From NCBI GenBank assembly GCA_012719135.1, contig JAAYAW010000066.1, forward strand, positions 20,367 through 84,366: DNA of 64,000 bases. Reading direction: 5' to 3'. The position numbers and the translations under genes were made by a program. The notes beneath the pieces were generated by a model. The model was not told where the DNA came from and searched no databases. It saw only the letters and a list, made by a program, of their open reading frames with translations. This stretch comes from Chloroflexota bacterium (GTDB lineage Bacteria > Chloroflexota > Anaerolineae > UBA1429). Shown here one piece after another: positions 18,752 to 26,206 of this stretch (the first letter of the stretch is position 1; every line of letters begins with the position of its first letter).

Positions 18752-19765
18752 CTACAGCGAACGGCCGACGGCCTCGGCGACGCGCCTGAGGTCCGCGATG
18801 GTTTGAGTATAGACATCCGGGGACACCGACTGGGCGCCATCTGAGAGGGCCATCTCGGGGTGAGGATGCATCTCGATGAGCAGCCCGTCGGCGCCTGCGG
18901 CGACGGACGCACGGGAGAGCGCGTTCACGTACCGTGCCCTTCCAGAGGCATGGCTGGGATCCATAAAGACCGGGAGGTGCGTCAGTTCCTTGAGGACCGG
19001 CACCGCGCTGACGTCCAACGTGTTGCGCGTGGTGGTCTCAAAGGTACGGATCCCCCGCTCACACAGGATCACCTGTTCGTTGCCGTTGGACATGATGTAC
19101 TCGGCCGACATCAAGAGCTCCTCAATGGTGGACATCATACCACGTTTAAGCATCACCGGGCGGGCAGACCGGCCGACGGCGTCCAGCAGGGCATAGTTCT
19201 GCATGTTGCGCGTGCCCACCTGGAGGATATCCGCTACGCCAGCCACCATCGGCACTTGCTCTGGCGACATGACCTCTGTGATGATCGCCAGCCCCAGCGA
19301 CGACTTGATCTGGGCGAGCAACTCGAGGCCCTTATCTCCCATGCCACGGAAGCTGTAGGGAGAAGTTCGGGGCTTGAAGGCCCCTCCTCGAAAGATCATC
19401 CCTCCGTTGGCCTTGACGATTTCCGCCGCCTCGAACACCTGCTCCCGGCTTTCGACCGAGCAGGGGCCCCCGATGACCACAACCGGTTGATCGCCTATTC
19501 GGGCGCCGTTGACGGTGATGACCGTGTCCTCCGGGTGAAAGTCCCGGCTGGCGAGCTTGAACGGCTTGAGGACACGGACGACCCGTTCCACCCCTTCCAT
19601 CAAGTCAAAGGTGGATTCATCCAACCGACGCTCATCTCCGATGACGCCGATGATCGTGCGCTCTTCACCGGGGGAGATATGCGGCTTGAAGCCGAGTTGC
19701 GATACCCTATCAATGACGGCCGTAACCTGATCCTGCGGTGCGCCGTTTCGCATAATGATGATCAT
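18752..19765 (-). CDS. aroF: DAHP synthase with N-terminal ferredoxin-like regulatory domain
   Basis: A 337-residue type I-beta 3-deoxy-7-phosphoheptulonate synthase, first step of the pathway. Residues 1-65 form the ferredoxin-like regulatory domain known from Thermotoga-type enzymes (starts [20 protein letters not shown]); the catalytic barrel follows with [10 protein letters not shown] (about 95-104), [15 protein letters not shown] (about 124), QVGTRNMQN (about 187), LKRG (about 212) and DPSHASGR (about 273). In characterised relatives the N-terminal domain mediates feedback inhibition by Tyr. Six bases separate it from aroH. Confidence 0.94.
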   Translation of the reverse strand: MIIIMRNGAPQDQVTAVIDRVSQLGFKPHISPGEERTIIGVIGDERRLDESTFDLMEGVERVVRVLKPFKLASRDFHPEDTVITVNGARIGDQPVVVIGGPCSVESREQVFEAAEIVKANGGMIFRGGAFKPRTSPYSFRGMGDKGLELLAQIKSSLGLAIITEVMSPEQVPMVAGVADILQVGTRNMQNYALLDAVGRSARPVMLKRGMMSTIEELLMSAEYIMSNGNEQVILCERGIRTFETTTRNTLDVSAVPVLKELTHLPVFMDPSHASGRARYVNALSRASVAAGADGLLIEMHPHPEMALSDGAQSVSPDVYTQTIADLRRVAEAVGRSL

Positions 19766-19771
19766 GATCGC

Positions 19772-20155
19772 TTACTCCTCTGGACGCAGAGACGTGTTTA
19801 CCCAATCTGGGCGAAGCGACACGGCCTCTCTCTGGTACACATGATGGACGTCGCGAGGCGGGCAATCGGTGTTCCACCATAGTAGAACGCGGACGCAGCG
19901 TCGCAGGCTGCCTGGCACCGGGATTTCGTTGCCGTTCAGCATAGGGAGCGCGGTCCATCCCAAGTCACGGGCGGCTCGGGCGGGGAAAGCCGCGTGAAGG
20001 TCCTGTGTCACGGTAAAGTAGGCCGCCGCCAGGTCGTCCACCTGAACGCCATTGGCTGATACCATCTCCTGTAGTAGCGCGCGAGTGGCCTGAAGGATCT
20101 CTTCTTCGCTGTCTGCGGCCACGGTTGTGGCCCCTCGGATGCCGCGGACGGGCAT
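19772..20155 (-). CDS. aroH: Chorismate mutase, AroH type
   Basis: A 127-residue monofunctional chorismate mutase of the trimeric AroH class. Family motifs include VRGIRGATTV (residues 3-12, with Arg7), FTVTQDLHAAFPARAAR (about 49-65) and the VLLWWNTD region near residue 91. ATG at 20155 has AAAGGAGAAGAAC upstream; the in-frame extension to 20209 runs through the leader terminator and is rejected as start. First structural gene of the operon. Confidence 0.93.
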   Translation of the reverse strand: MPVRGIRGATTVAADSEEEILQATRALLQEMVSANGVQVDDLAAAYFTVTQDLHAAFPARAARDLGWTALPMLNGNEIPVPGSLRRCVRVLLWWNTDCPPRDVHHVYQREAVSLRPDWVNTSLRPEE

Positions 20156-20182
20156 GTTCTTCTCCTTTGACTGCTGAAGACA

Positions 20183-20215
20183 AAAAAAGCGTGGGGCTTG
20201 GCGCTCCACGCTTTG
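20183..20215 (-). terminator. Leader terminator (attenuator) upstream of aroH
   Basis: Read on the minus strand: AAAGCGTGG, a loop of about 13 bases with a small GC pairing, then CCACGCTTT followed by TTTTG; the T-run totals seven. It sits 28 bases before the aroH start and behind the promoter, so it must be read through for expression. Its 5' arm (GTGGAGCGC, 20209-20201) can alternatively pair with GCGCTGCAC at 20266-20258. Confidence 0.85.
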
Positions 20216-20242
20216 ACGACCGCTTGTCTGTTGGGAAGGCTT

Positions 20243-20398
20243 CTATGTCTCCCGGGTGTGCAGCGCGCAATTCCCCGCTATGGAGAGGGGATAATAGTAC
20301 AATGCACCGGCGCTGGCGGCTGCACAGCAGAGCGCTCCGGGTGTTAACCCGGTAGCCTCCAGAGGTCGTACCTTCGCCAGAGTGGCGCTGTGCTGCAT
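20243..20398 (-). CDS. Candidate leader peptide with Tyr-Tyr-Tyr codons
   Basis: A 51-codon ORF in the transcribed leader of the aro operon. ATG at 20398 has GGGGAG seven bases upstream. Codons TAC-TAT-TAT at 20299-20291 give three successive tyrosines; there is no Phe or Trp codon. CAGCGC (20315-20310), just before the Tyr codons, is complementary to GCGCTG (20266-20261); the same downstream segment GCGCTGCAC can instead pair with the terminator's 5' arm. The stop lies at 20245-20243, about 13 bases past that segment. This is the geometry expected of ribosome-mediated attenuation sensing Tyr-tRNA. It is longer than classical leader peptides. Confidence 0.55.
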   Translation of the reverse strand: MQHSATLAKVRPLEATGLTPGALCCAAASAGALYYYPLSIAGNCALHTRET

Positions 20399-20425
20399 GC
20401 GGCAACTCCCCAACAGATTGGGGAC

Positions 20426-20454
20426 ATCTTAGCACCTCGCGATTGTAGAGTCAA
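20426..20454 (-). promoter_or_regulatory. Promoter of the aro operon
   Basis: TTGACT (20454-20449) and TAAGAT (20431-20426) on the minus strand, spacer 17 bases. Start near 20419 gives a leader of about 264 bases before aroH. Confidence 0.8.
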
Positions 20455-20499
20455 GTGGCGACCTCCACGGAGTGGGTTGCCAGGCGCCCGGTGCAACTG

Positions 20500-20508
20500 T
20501 GGTACAAT
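20500..20508 (+). promoter_or_regulatory. Extended -10 promoter of the DUF72 gene
   Basis: TGGTACAAT at 20500-20508 is an extended -10 element; a TTGCCA at 20477-20482 is present but 20 bases away. About 35 bases upstream of the DUF72 ribosome-binding site. Confidence 0.5.
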
Positions 20509-20549
20509 GTCCGCACAGTGCGTCTGGCGCGTGCATAAGGAGATGGGTG

Positions 20550-21386
20550 ATGGGCAGCGTCTACGTGGGTACCTGCAACTGGTCCGATCACGCCAGCTTT
20601 TATCCAGCAGGGCTGCCAGCTAATCAACAGATCGGCTACTACTCGCAGCGATTTCCCCTTGTAGAGGTCAACTCCACTTACTATCGGCTGATGCCGGCTC
20701 GTAACTTTGCTCTGTGGGCGGAACGGACGCCCCCGGGCTTTGTCTTTGACGTCAAGGCGTTCAAGCAGTTGACCCATCATGACCGGAGTGCGCCCCCTAC
20801 TACGGAGGTACACGGCCAGTTCAGCGCGTCGGTTCAGCCGCTTCGTGATACGGGCAAGCTCGGTGCACTGCACTTTCAGTTCCCGCCCTGGTTCATGTCC
20901 GGCGATCGCAACCTGGCGTACCTGGTTTCTCTGCGGGAGATCTATCCCCAGGACCTCATCTCTGTCGAGTTCAGGCATCGCAGCTGGTACGAGCCTGAGG
21001 CTTACGCTCGCGTGCGCGAGGCCCTGAGGGCCTCCGGGATCGCGTTGACGGTTGTGGATGAGCCCCAGGTGGGGACCGGATCGGTGCCCACCGTGCTGGA
21101 CGTGACCAGGCCGGAGATCGTCATCATACGATTCCATGGAAGGAATGCGGCGACCTGGTATGCGCGTGCAAAAACCACCGGAGAGCGGTTCAACTACCTG
21201 TATACGACGCCGGAACTGAATGAGTGGGTGCCTCGGCTCGGAGAACTGGCGGCACTGGCTGCTACAGTCCATGTGCTGTTCAACAACAATGCAGAGGACT
21301 ATGCCGTCCAGAATGCGCATCAGATGCGCATGCTCCTTCGCGAGGGGTTGCCGGGCGCGTTCGTTGTGAGCTCCCCGGAGGAATGA
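20550..21386 (+). CDS. DUF72 (YecE-like) family protein
   Basis: A 278-residue DUF72 TIM-barrel-like protein. It starts VYVGTCNWSD and has QRFPLVEVNSTYYRLM (about 32-47), FVFDVKAFKQLTHH and ISVEFRHRSWYE, the family's conserved blocks, and ends with YVLFNNNAEDYA-type residues (FNNNAEDYAVQNA). Function unknown. ATG at 20550 has AAGGAG 7 bases upstream; an in-frame extension upstream to 20472 would include the promoter and is rejected. Confidence 0.88.
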   Translation: MGSVYVGTCNWSDHASFYPAGLPANQQIGYYSQRFPLVEVNSTYYRLMPARNFALWAERTPPGFVFDVKAFKQLTHHDRSAPPTTEVHGQFSASVQPLRDTGKLGALHFQFPPWFMSGDRNLAYLVSLREIYPQDLISVEFRHRSWYEPEAYARVREALRASGIALTVVDEPQVGTGSVPTVLDVTRPEIVIIRFHGRNAATWYARAKTTGERFNYLYTTPELNEWVPRLGELAALAATVHVLFNNNAEDYAVQNAHQMRMLLREGLPGAFVVSSPEE

Positions 21387-21489
21387 CCCGGAGCGGTATA
21401 CGCCCCGCGTCATCCGCCCAGGGCGGCAGGGGCCAACGCGGGTTGAGGCGTTCCCCTCGGGCCGCGGGCGGACGCTATATGCGAACAGA

Positions 21490-21505
21490 TGTTTCACGTG
21501 GAACA
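21490..21505. other. parS centromere site (perfect)
   Basis: The 16-base sequence TGTTTCACGTGGAACA is an exact match to a canonical chromosomal parS (imperfect palindrome bound by ParB/Spo0J). It lies 15 bases before a methyltransferase start and about 1 kb before dnaN, the expected origin-proximal setting. Confidence 0.92.
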
Positions 21506-21519
21506 CAGGGGGTTGGGCA

Positions 21520-22413
21520 TTGAGCACAGATCGCCGCGACGCGCCTCGAATCATCGACTATGGGGCGTCGACCTACAGGACCGACTTTTGGCAGGGTCAG
21601 GGCCGCGAGTATGAGGACGCCGTGGAGCGCGTCGCCATCCGGGCCATGCTCCCGAGGAAGGGCGAACGGCTCGTGGATATCGGCGCGGGCTTTGGCCGTC
21701 TCGCCGATCTCTACGAGGGCTACCGCGAGGTTATCCTGCTGGACTATTCTGCGCCTGAGCTTGAGGATGCGCGCCAGCACCTGGGCGACGGGCGGTACAT
21801 CTATGTCGCCGCCGATATCTACCGGATGCCCCTGGCGACGGGAGCGGTAGACACTGCCGTAATGGTGCGTGTGCTGCACCACATCGCCGATGTGCCCGCC
21901 GCGATGGCGCAACTGTCCCGCATCCTGGTTACCGGGGGGACGCTCCTTTTAGAGTTTGCCAACAAGCGGCACCTCAAGAACATCGTCCGTTTCCTGCTGC
22001 GCCGTGGAGCGAGTCCTTTCGGGCCGTATCCGGTGGAGTTCGCTCCCCTGCACTATGACTTTCACCCCGGATGGGTGGAAAAGCGCCTCACAGAGGCTAC
22101 GTTTCACGTGGAACGTCGTCGTTCGGTATCGCTTTTTCGCGCCGGCTTCCTCAAGCAACGCGTTCCGCTGAGCTGGTTGATCGCCCTGGATGGCGCTCTG
22201 CAGCGCTTGACTGCGGCTTTTACCCCTGCCCCCAGCATGTTCTTTCAGGCGATCCGGCAGCAAGGCACCGTGGCCCGCCCGCTGGAGCGCGCGGCGCTGT
22301 TTCGCTGCCCCGATTGTGGCCATGAGCCTCTGGAGGCCGCGAGCGGTGGCTTGCTGTGCGCCGGCTGTGGCCGCCTCTGGCCTCAGGTGAACGGAGTCTA
22401 TATCCTCAAGTAG
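21520..22413 (+). CDS. SAM-dependent methyltransferase with C-terminal zinc ribbon
   Basis: A 297-residue protein. Class I methyltransferase domain with motif I LVDIGAGFGRLADL (about 51-64), LLDYSAPE, and VMVRVLHHIAD (about 112). The C-terminus, about residue 265 onward, has FRCPDCGHEPLEAASGGLLC and AGCGRLWP, a Trm112-like zinc ribbon with two CxxC pairs. Start is TTG at 21520 with GGGGG 7 bases upstream. A second parS site lies inside the coding sequence (22100-22115). Substrate unknown. Confidence 0.82.
   Translation: MSTDRRDAPRIIDYGASTYRTDFWQGQGREYEDAVERVAIRAMLPRKGERLVDIGAGFGRLADLYEGYREVILLDYSAPELEDARQHLGDGRYIYVAADIYRMPLATGAVDTAVMVRVLHHIADVPAAMAQLSRILVTGGTLLLEFANKRHLKNIVRFLLRRGASPFGPYPVEFAPLHYDFHPGWVEKRLTEATFHVERRRSVSLFRAGFLKQRVPLSWLIALDGALQRLTAAFTPAPSMFFQAIRQQGTVARPLERAALFRCPDCGHEPLEAASGGLLCAGCGRLWPQVNGVYILK
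22100..22115. other. Second parS-like site, inside a coding sequence
   Basis: CGTTTCACGTGGAACG keeps the 14-base core GTTTCACGTGGAAC of the parS site 610 bases upstream and differs only at the outermost pair, which stays palindromic. Being intragenic, it encodes the residues FHVE of the methyltransferase. Confidence 0.85.
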
Positions 22414-22425
22414 CGCCCTGCGGGG

Positions 22426-22454
22426 TTGACCGGATGCGAGGCGCGCTCTATACT
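22426..22454 (+). promoter_or_regulatory. Promoter of dnaN-recF
   Basis: TTGACC (22426-22431) and TATACT (22449-22454), spacer 17. It lies 32 bases before the dnaN ATG, whose ribosome-binding site is AGGAGGGAG. Confidence 0.82.
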
Positions 22455-22486
22455 GCCGCGGTTAGGTCATTGAGGAGGGAGTAACG

Positions 22487-23617
22487 ATGAAGGTCTCCTG
22501 CATGCAAGCGAATCTCGCGCGTGGTCTCTCGGTGGTCGGTCGCGCTGTGGCCACGCGAAGCACGTTACCCGTGCTGTCCAACATTCTGCTGTCCACCGAG
22601 GAGTCGCGGCTAAAGCTCTCGGCGACCAACCTGGAGATCGGCATCAACTGTTGGATTCCCGCCAAGGTCGAGCGGGAGGGGGCAACCACGATCCCCGCTC
22701 GTCTGCTCAGCGATTTCGTGAACTCACTCTCCGGCGAAAAGGTGGATATGGAGTTGATTGCTCGGACGCAGACGCTCCACGTCCGGTGCGATCGTTCGGA
22801 AGCGAACATCAAAGGCATCGACGCCCAGGAGTACCCGCTCATCCTGGTCCCCGATGAGGATGAGCCGATTCGGATCGGCACCGATGAGCTTCAGCAGATG
22901 ATCGATCGGGTGGCTTTTGCTGCGGCTACGGACGAAAGCCGTCCGGTGCTCACCGGAGTCCAGGCTGAACTCGGTCCGGAATCGTTCACCTTCGCGGCAG
23001 CGGATAGCTACCGGCTATCGGTGAGTTCCATGCCTCTTGACCGGGGGCCCGAGACCCAGATGAGCGTGATCATCCCGGCCCGCGCCCTGCAAGAGCTGCG
23101 CCGTATCTCCAGTGATGAGGATTCCGTTGAGGTGCGCGTCGCGGGGAACCGGAACCAGATCTTTTTCCACCTGGATTCGGTGGATCTCGTCTCGCAGCTC
23201 GTGGAAGGCTCCTTCCCGGACTATAAGCAGATCATACCGCAGAGCCACAACACACGTACGGTGGTGAGCACCGGCGAGTTTCTCAAGGCCGTCCGTATCG
23301 CCGCGATCTTTGCGCGCGATTCGGCCAACATCTGCCAGATCCACGTGGCGCCCAACGGCACGGCGGGCTACGGTCGGCTGATCGTCTCGGCCACCTCGCA
23401 AGAGCACGGAGATAACGTGAGTGAGCTCGACGCGCGTGTAGAAGGGCCACCGATCGATATCGCCTTCAATGCGCGCTACTTGCAGGAGGCCCTCGGCGTG
23501 ATCGATACGGCTGAGGTGGCTCTTGAGACCCGTGACCCCACCAACCCCGGCGTCATCAGGCCCGTCGGCGGTGGCGATTTCACCCATATCATCATGCCCA
23601 TGCAGGTGGCTCGCTAG
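22487..23617 (+). CDS. dnaN: DNA polymerase III beta subunit (sliding clamp)
   Basis: A 376-residue clamp that encircles DNA and tethers polymerase III. Family features: N-terminal LARGLSVVGRAVATRSTLPVLSNILL (start and key residues at 10-35), LPVLSNIL, central FAAATDESRPVLTGVQ (about 142-157), FAAADSYRLS (about 166) and VEGSFPDYKQIIP (about 241-253), C-terminal FTHIIMPMQV close to the usual MPM-R motif. It is followed 8 bases later by recF. No dnaA is adjacent upstream, so the classical dnaA-dnaN linkage is broken here. Confidence 0.95.
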   Translation: MKVSCMQANLARGLSVVGRAVATRSTLPVLSNILLSTEESRLKLSATNLEIGINCWIPAKVEREGATTIPARLLSDFVNSLSGEKVDMELIARTQTLHVRCDRSEANIKGIDAQEYPLILVPDEDEPIRIGTDELQQMIDRVAFAAATDESRPVLTGVQAELGPESFTFAAADSYRLSVSSMPLDRGPETQMSVIIPARALQELRRISSDEDSVEVRVAGNRNQIFFHLDSVDLVSQLVEGSFPDYKQIIPQSHNTRTVVSTGEFLKAVRIAAIFARDSANICQIHVAPNGTAGYGRLIVSATSQEHGDNVSELDARVEGPPIDIAFNARYLQEALGVIDTAEVALETRDPTNPGVIRPVGGGDFTHIIMPMQVAR

Positions 23618-23625
23618 GCGACGGG

Positions 23626-24888
23626 ATGTTCATTCGCCGGCTGGAGCTGGACAACTACCGCAACTATGCGCGCCTGGAGATCGATCTCTCGGCGCGCATA
23701 CATCTCCTGGTGGGTGACAACGCCCAGGGCAAGACGAACCTGCTGGAGGCGATCTACTACCTGGCGACCACGCGCTCGCCGCTGGCCGGCCAGGATCGAG
23801 AGCTGATCCGCTGGCAATCGGGCGCTCAGGACCTGATTCCCAACGCCCAGCTGGCCCTCTTGTACGAGCGCGACGAAGAACGACACTCGCTGGAGGCTTC
23901 GCTGGTTTGCGAGCCGACCGAGCAGGGAGGTGCCGGGGAAGACGTGTTCCGCCGGCAGTTACGTCACGATGGCGTAAATCGTCGCGCGATGGATATTGTC
24001 GGCAAGCTGAACGTGGTCCTCTTCCTGCCGGAGGATATTCTGCTCGTCTCCGGGTCGCCTGGCGAGCGCCGTCGCTACCTGGACGTGTTTCTGTGCCAAC
24101 TGGATGCACGCTACTGCCGCACGCTCTCAGCGTACAATCGCGTGCTCTCCCAACGGAATGCGCTGTTGAAGCGGATTCGCGAGGGCTCTGCTCGCACGAA
24201 CGAGTTGGGCTACTGGGATAGCCAGATCGCCAGATTGGGGGCTTACGTCATGGCCCGGCGCATGTGGGCCATCAGCCATCTGGACCCGCTCGCCTGTGAG
24301 GCTCAACGCGCGCTGACTGGCGGCCAGGAGGGGCTGCGCCTGACATACGAGCACACCCTGCGCGCGGGGGAAGCTCTTGATCTGGCGTTCCGTGTGCTGG
24401 GGGATATCCAGCTCCACTGGGGAACGCAAGGCAACGAACCGTCCGAGGACGCGGTCGCCAAGTTGGAGGCTTACTATGCCGAGTGCCTCGCGGCGGTGCG
24501 GCGCGACGAACTGAATCGGGCCGTCACGCTGGTGGGTCCGCATCGCGATGACATGCGTTTCGTGCTGGATGGCTATGACGCGCGCGTGTACGGATCGCGC
24601 GGGCAGCAAAGGACGGCAGCGCTTGCCATCAAGCTCTCAGAGACCTCGCTCATGCGAGAAAGCATCGGGGATATGCCCATCCTGCTGCTGGACGACGTTC
24701 TTTCAGAGCTCGATCGCCAACGCGGGCGCTATGTCTTGGAGCGTACGGCCGAGGCTGGCCAAGTTTTCGTCACCACCACGTCCCTGGACGAGGTCCCGGG
24801 CTCCTTTTCTGCGCAGGCGTGCGTTTGGCGCGTGCAGGCGGGCTCCATTCTTCCCTGGGAGCAGCTCGCTTCCAGGCTGCCACAATGA
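23626..24888 (+). CDS. recF: DNA replication and repair protein RecF
   Basis: A 420-residue SMC-like ATPase that loads RecA at gaps. N-terminal MFIRRLELDNYRNY and Walker A GDNAQGKTN (about 31-39); central GSPGERRRYLD; signature region GSRGQQRTAALAIKLSE (about 324-340); Walker B PILLLDDVLSELD (about 351). The ATG at 23626 follows the dnaN stop by 8 bases. It is longer than the typical 360-370 residues, with the added length mainly in the arm region. Confidence 0.94.
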   Translation: MFIRRLELDNYRNYARLEIDLSARIHLLVGDNAQGKTNLLEAIYYLATTRSPLAGQDRELIRWQSGAQDLIPNAQLALLYERDEERHSLEASLVCEPTEQGGAGEDVFRRQLRHDGVNRRAMDIVGKLNVVLFLPEDILLVSGSPGERRRYLDVFLCQLDARYCRTLSAYNRVLSQRNALLKRIREGSARTNELGYWDSQIARLGAYVMARRMWAISHLDPLACEAQRALTGGQEGLRLTYEHTLRAGEALDLAFRVLGDIQLHWGTQGNEPSEDAVAKLEAYYAECLAAVRRDELNRAVTLVGPHRDDMRFVLDGYDARVYGSRGQQRTAALAIKLSETSLMRESIGDMPILLLDDVLSELDRQRGRYVLERTAEAGQVFVTTTSLDEVPGSFSAQACVWRVQAGSILPWEQLASRLPQ

Positions 24889-24900
24889 CAGGAGGCGAAC

Positions 24901-25419
24901 ATGATGCAGTCGGGACTGGTTGAGTTGCCGGTGATGCCCGGTTCCATCGAGGAGTTCCTCAGAATGCAGGAGGAACTGGCCAGAACGCCGGAGGGTGGCG
25001 CCGCCGTACTGGTCATGGCGCTGCTGCTGTATCGCGATAACCCTGATTTCGGCGCCGCTTGCGTGGCTGCCAGCGTGGATCGATCGCGCGTGACGACGGA
25101 CGGCTCCCTGCGCCGCGGTGATGCGCGGCGTATCGCAGAGCAGTTCGCGGCAAACCCGGGTATCCCGGCCGCCTACATCGAGGGCACAACCCCTGGCGAG
25201 GGCTATGCGCTGCCGGCGCTGCCATGGCGGCTTGAGATGAGCACAAACCCCTACTCCGGAGATCCCGGGGGGGACGAGACAAAGCTCTTTCTGTCTTGCT
25301 CCGGCGCCGATTCGCCGCGTCCGGTGAGCTTGAGGAAGGATGCTCGTGGTCTCTGGCGCGCTTACGAGTGGAGCAGTCTGCTGATGGGGATTCGGCCGGC
25401 CGGGCGGCGAGAGGGGTGA
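24901..25419 (+). CDS. Uncharacterised protein downstream of recF
   Basis: A 172-residue soluble protein of unknown function. The N-terminal half is helical and the C-terminal part contains NPYSGDP, KLFLSCSGADSPRPVSLRKD and a LLMGIRP end; I associate the pattern S-GADSPRP with small uncharacterised Firmicutes/Chloroflexi proteins (possibly the DUF6935 group), but am not certain. AGGAGG is 6 bases before the ATG. It follows recF by 12 bases, so it is probably co-transcribed, and converges with rsmG. Confidence 0.7.
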   Translation: MMQSGLVELPVMPGSIEEFLRMQEELARTPEGGAAVLVMALLLYRDNPDFGAACVAASVDRSRVTTDGSLRRGDARRIAEQFAANPGIPAAYIEGTTPGEGYALPALPWRLEMSTNPYSGDPGGDETKLFLSCSGADSPRPVSLRKDARGLWRAYEWSSLLMGIRPAGRREG

Positions 25420-25422
25420 GAC

Positions 25423-26184
25423 CTAATCACCAGTGAGCGGTCGCTTGGCGGGAATTCCTGTCCGCCGGGGATATCGATCTGGTGTGGGCGCTACTTTGTC
25501 TATTATCACGAGGCTGTGCTCGGGCAAGAGATCGGGGACGGGCACAGCCTTGATGGCCATGAGTTTGCCGCCGAGGATGCCGGTCGCTCTCGCGGCGGCC
25601 TCGGCCTCCTGAACTGCATCCTCGCCTTTGGGGGCGATGAAGCGCCCTCCAATACGGCAAAACGGCAGGCAGTATTCCACCAGCGTGCTCAGCGGTGCGA
25701 CGGCACGGGCGACCACGATATCGTAGCTCTCTCGGTGGGCGGAATCATGTGCCAGCTCCTCGGCGCGTCCCTGCACAATCTCCACCTCAAGCCCGAGTCG
25801 GCGAGCGATGTGCCCCAGATAGTTCACCTTCTTGCCGATCGATTCGAGCAATGTGAGCCTGAGATCCGGAACCAGGATCTTGAGCGGGAGCCCTGGGAAG
25901 CCTGCTCCCGTGCCGACGTCCAGGCATCGCAAGGCATGGCCCGATCGCTGAACCGGCACTGCGTCGGGTATGGTGTTGGGGGCGACCCCGGAGGGAAAGG
26001 CGAGCAGGCACGTCAGCGAATCCAGCAAGTGCCGCGTCTGCACCTCCTGGTATCCCGTGATGGCCGTAAGGTTCAACTGCTCGTTGCAGCGGCAGAGCTC
26101 CTCGTAAAGCGTCTGAAAGCTGGCGAGGTGCAGTGCGCTGAGTTGAAGGCCCAGGCGCGCGGCTCCCTCTCGAAGTGTCTCCAT
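25423..26184 (-). CDS. rsmG: 16S rRNA m7G527 methyltransferase
   Basis: A 253-residue RsmG (GidB) protein that methylates G527 of 16S rRNA. Motifs: LNLTAITGYQEVQTRHLLDS (about 38-57), CLDVGTGAGFPGLPLKI (SAM motif I), LLESIGKKVNYL and VVARAVAPLSTLVEY. ATG at 26184 is preferred; a TTG at 26214 would overlap the neighbouring oxidase gene and give an overlong N-terminus. rsmG is often next to parAB; here the neighbours are an FAD oxidase and ftsK instead. Confidence 0.92.
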   Translation of the reverse strand: METLREGAARLGLQLSALHLASFQTLYEELCRCNEQLNLTAITGYQEVQTRHLLDSLTCLLAFPSGVAPNTIPDAVPVQRSGHALRCLDVGTGAGFPGLPLKILVPDLRLTLLESIGKKVNYLGHIARRLGLEVEIVQGRAEELAHDSAHRESYDIVVARAVAPLSTLVEYCLPFCRIGGRFIAPKGEDAVQEAEAAARATGILGGKLMAIKAVPVPDLLPEHSLVIIDKVAPTPDRYPRRTGIPAKRPLTGD

Positions 26185-26206
26185 GCCGCTGTCCACCCGT
26201 TTCTGC

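Larger units (their letters stand above)
20156..20549. promoter_or_regulatory. Divergent leader/promoter region between aroH and the DUF72 gene
   Basis: A 394-base stretch without a conventional gene. It contains the aroH ribosome-binding site, an intrinsic terminator, a 51-codon leader ORF, a strong minus-strand promoter and a plus-strand extended -10 promoter. I found no T-box antiterminator sequence in it. Confidence 0.8.

Noticed and set aside
19772..20209. Longer AroH starting at 20209 through the leader hairpin
   Set aside because: The extra residues come from the terminator stem and T-run, and ATG 20155 has a perfect ribosome-binding site and matches AroH N-termini.
20156..20450. T-box riboswitch upstream of aroH
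   Set aside because: I searched the minus-strand leader for the T-box sequence and its antiterminator and did not find it; the leader ORF with Tyr codons explains the terminator better.
22414..22486. oriC with DnaA boxes just before dnaN
   Set aside because: The gap is only 73 bases, filled by a promoter and ribosome site. Isolated DnaA-box-like words (for example TTATCCATA near 5226) do not cluster anywhere in the window.
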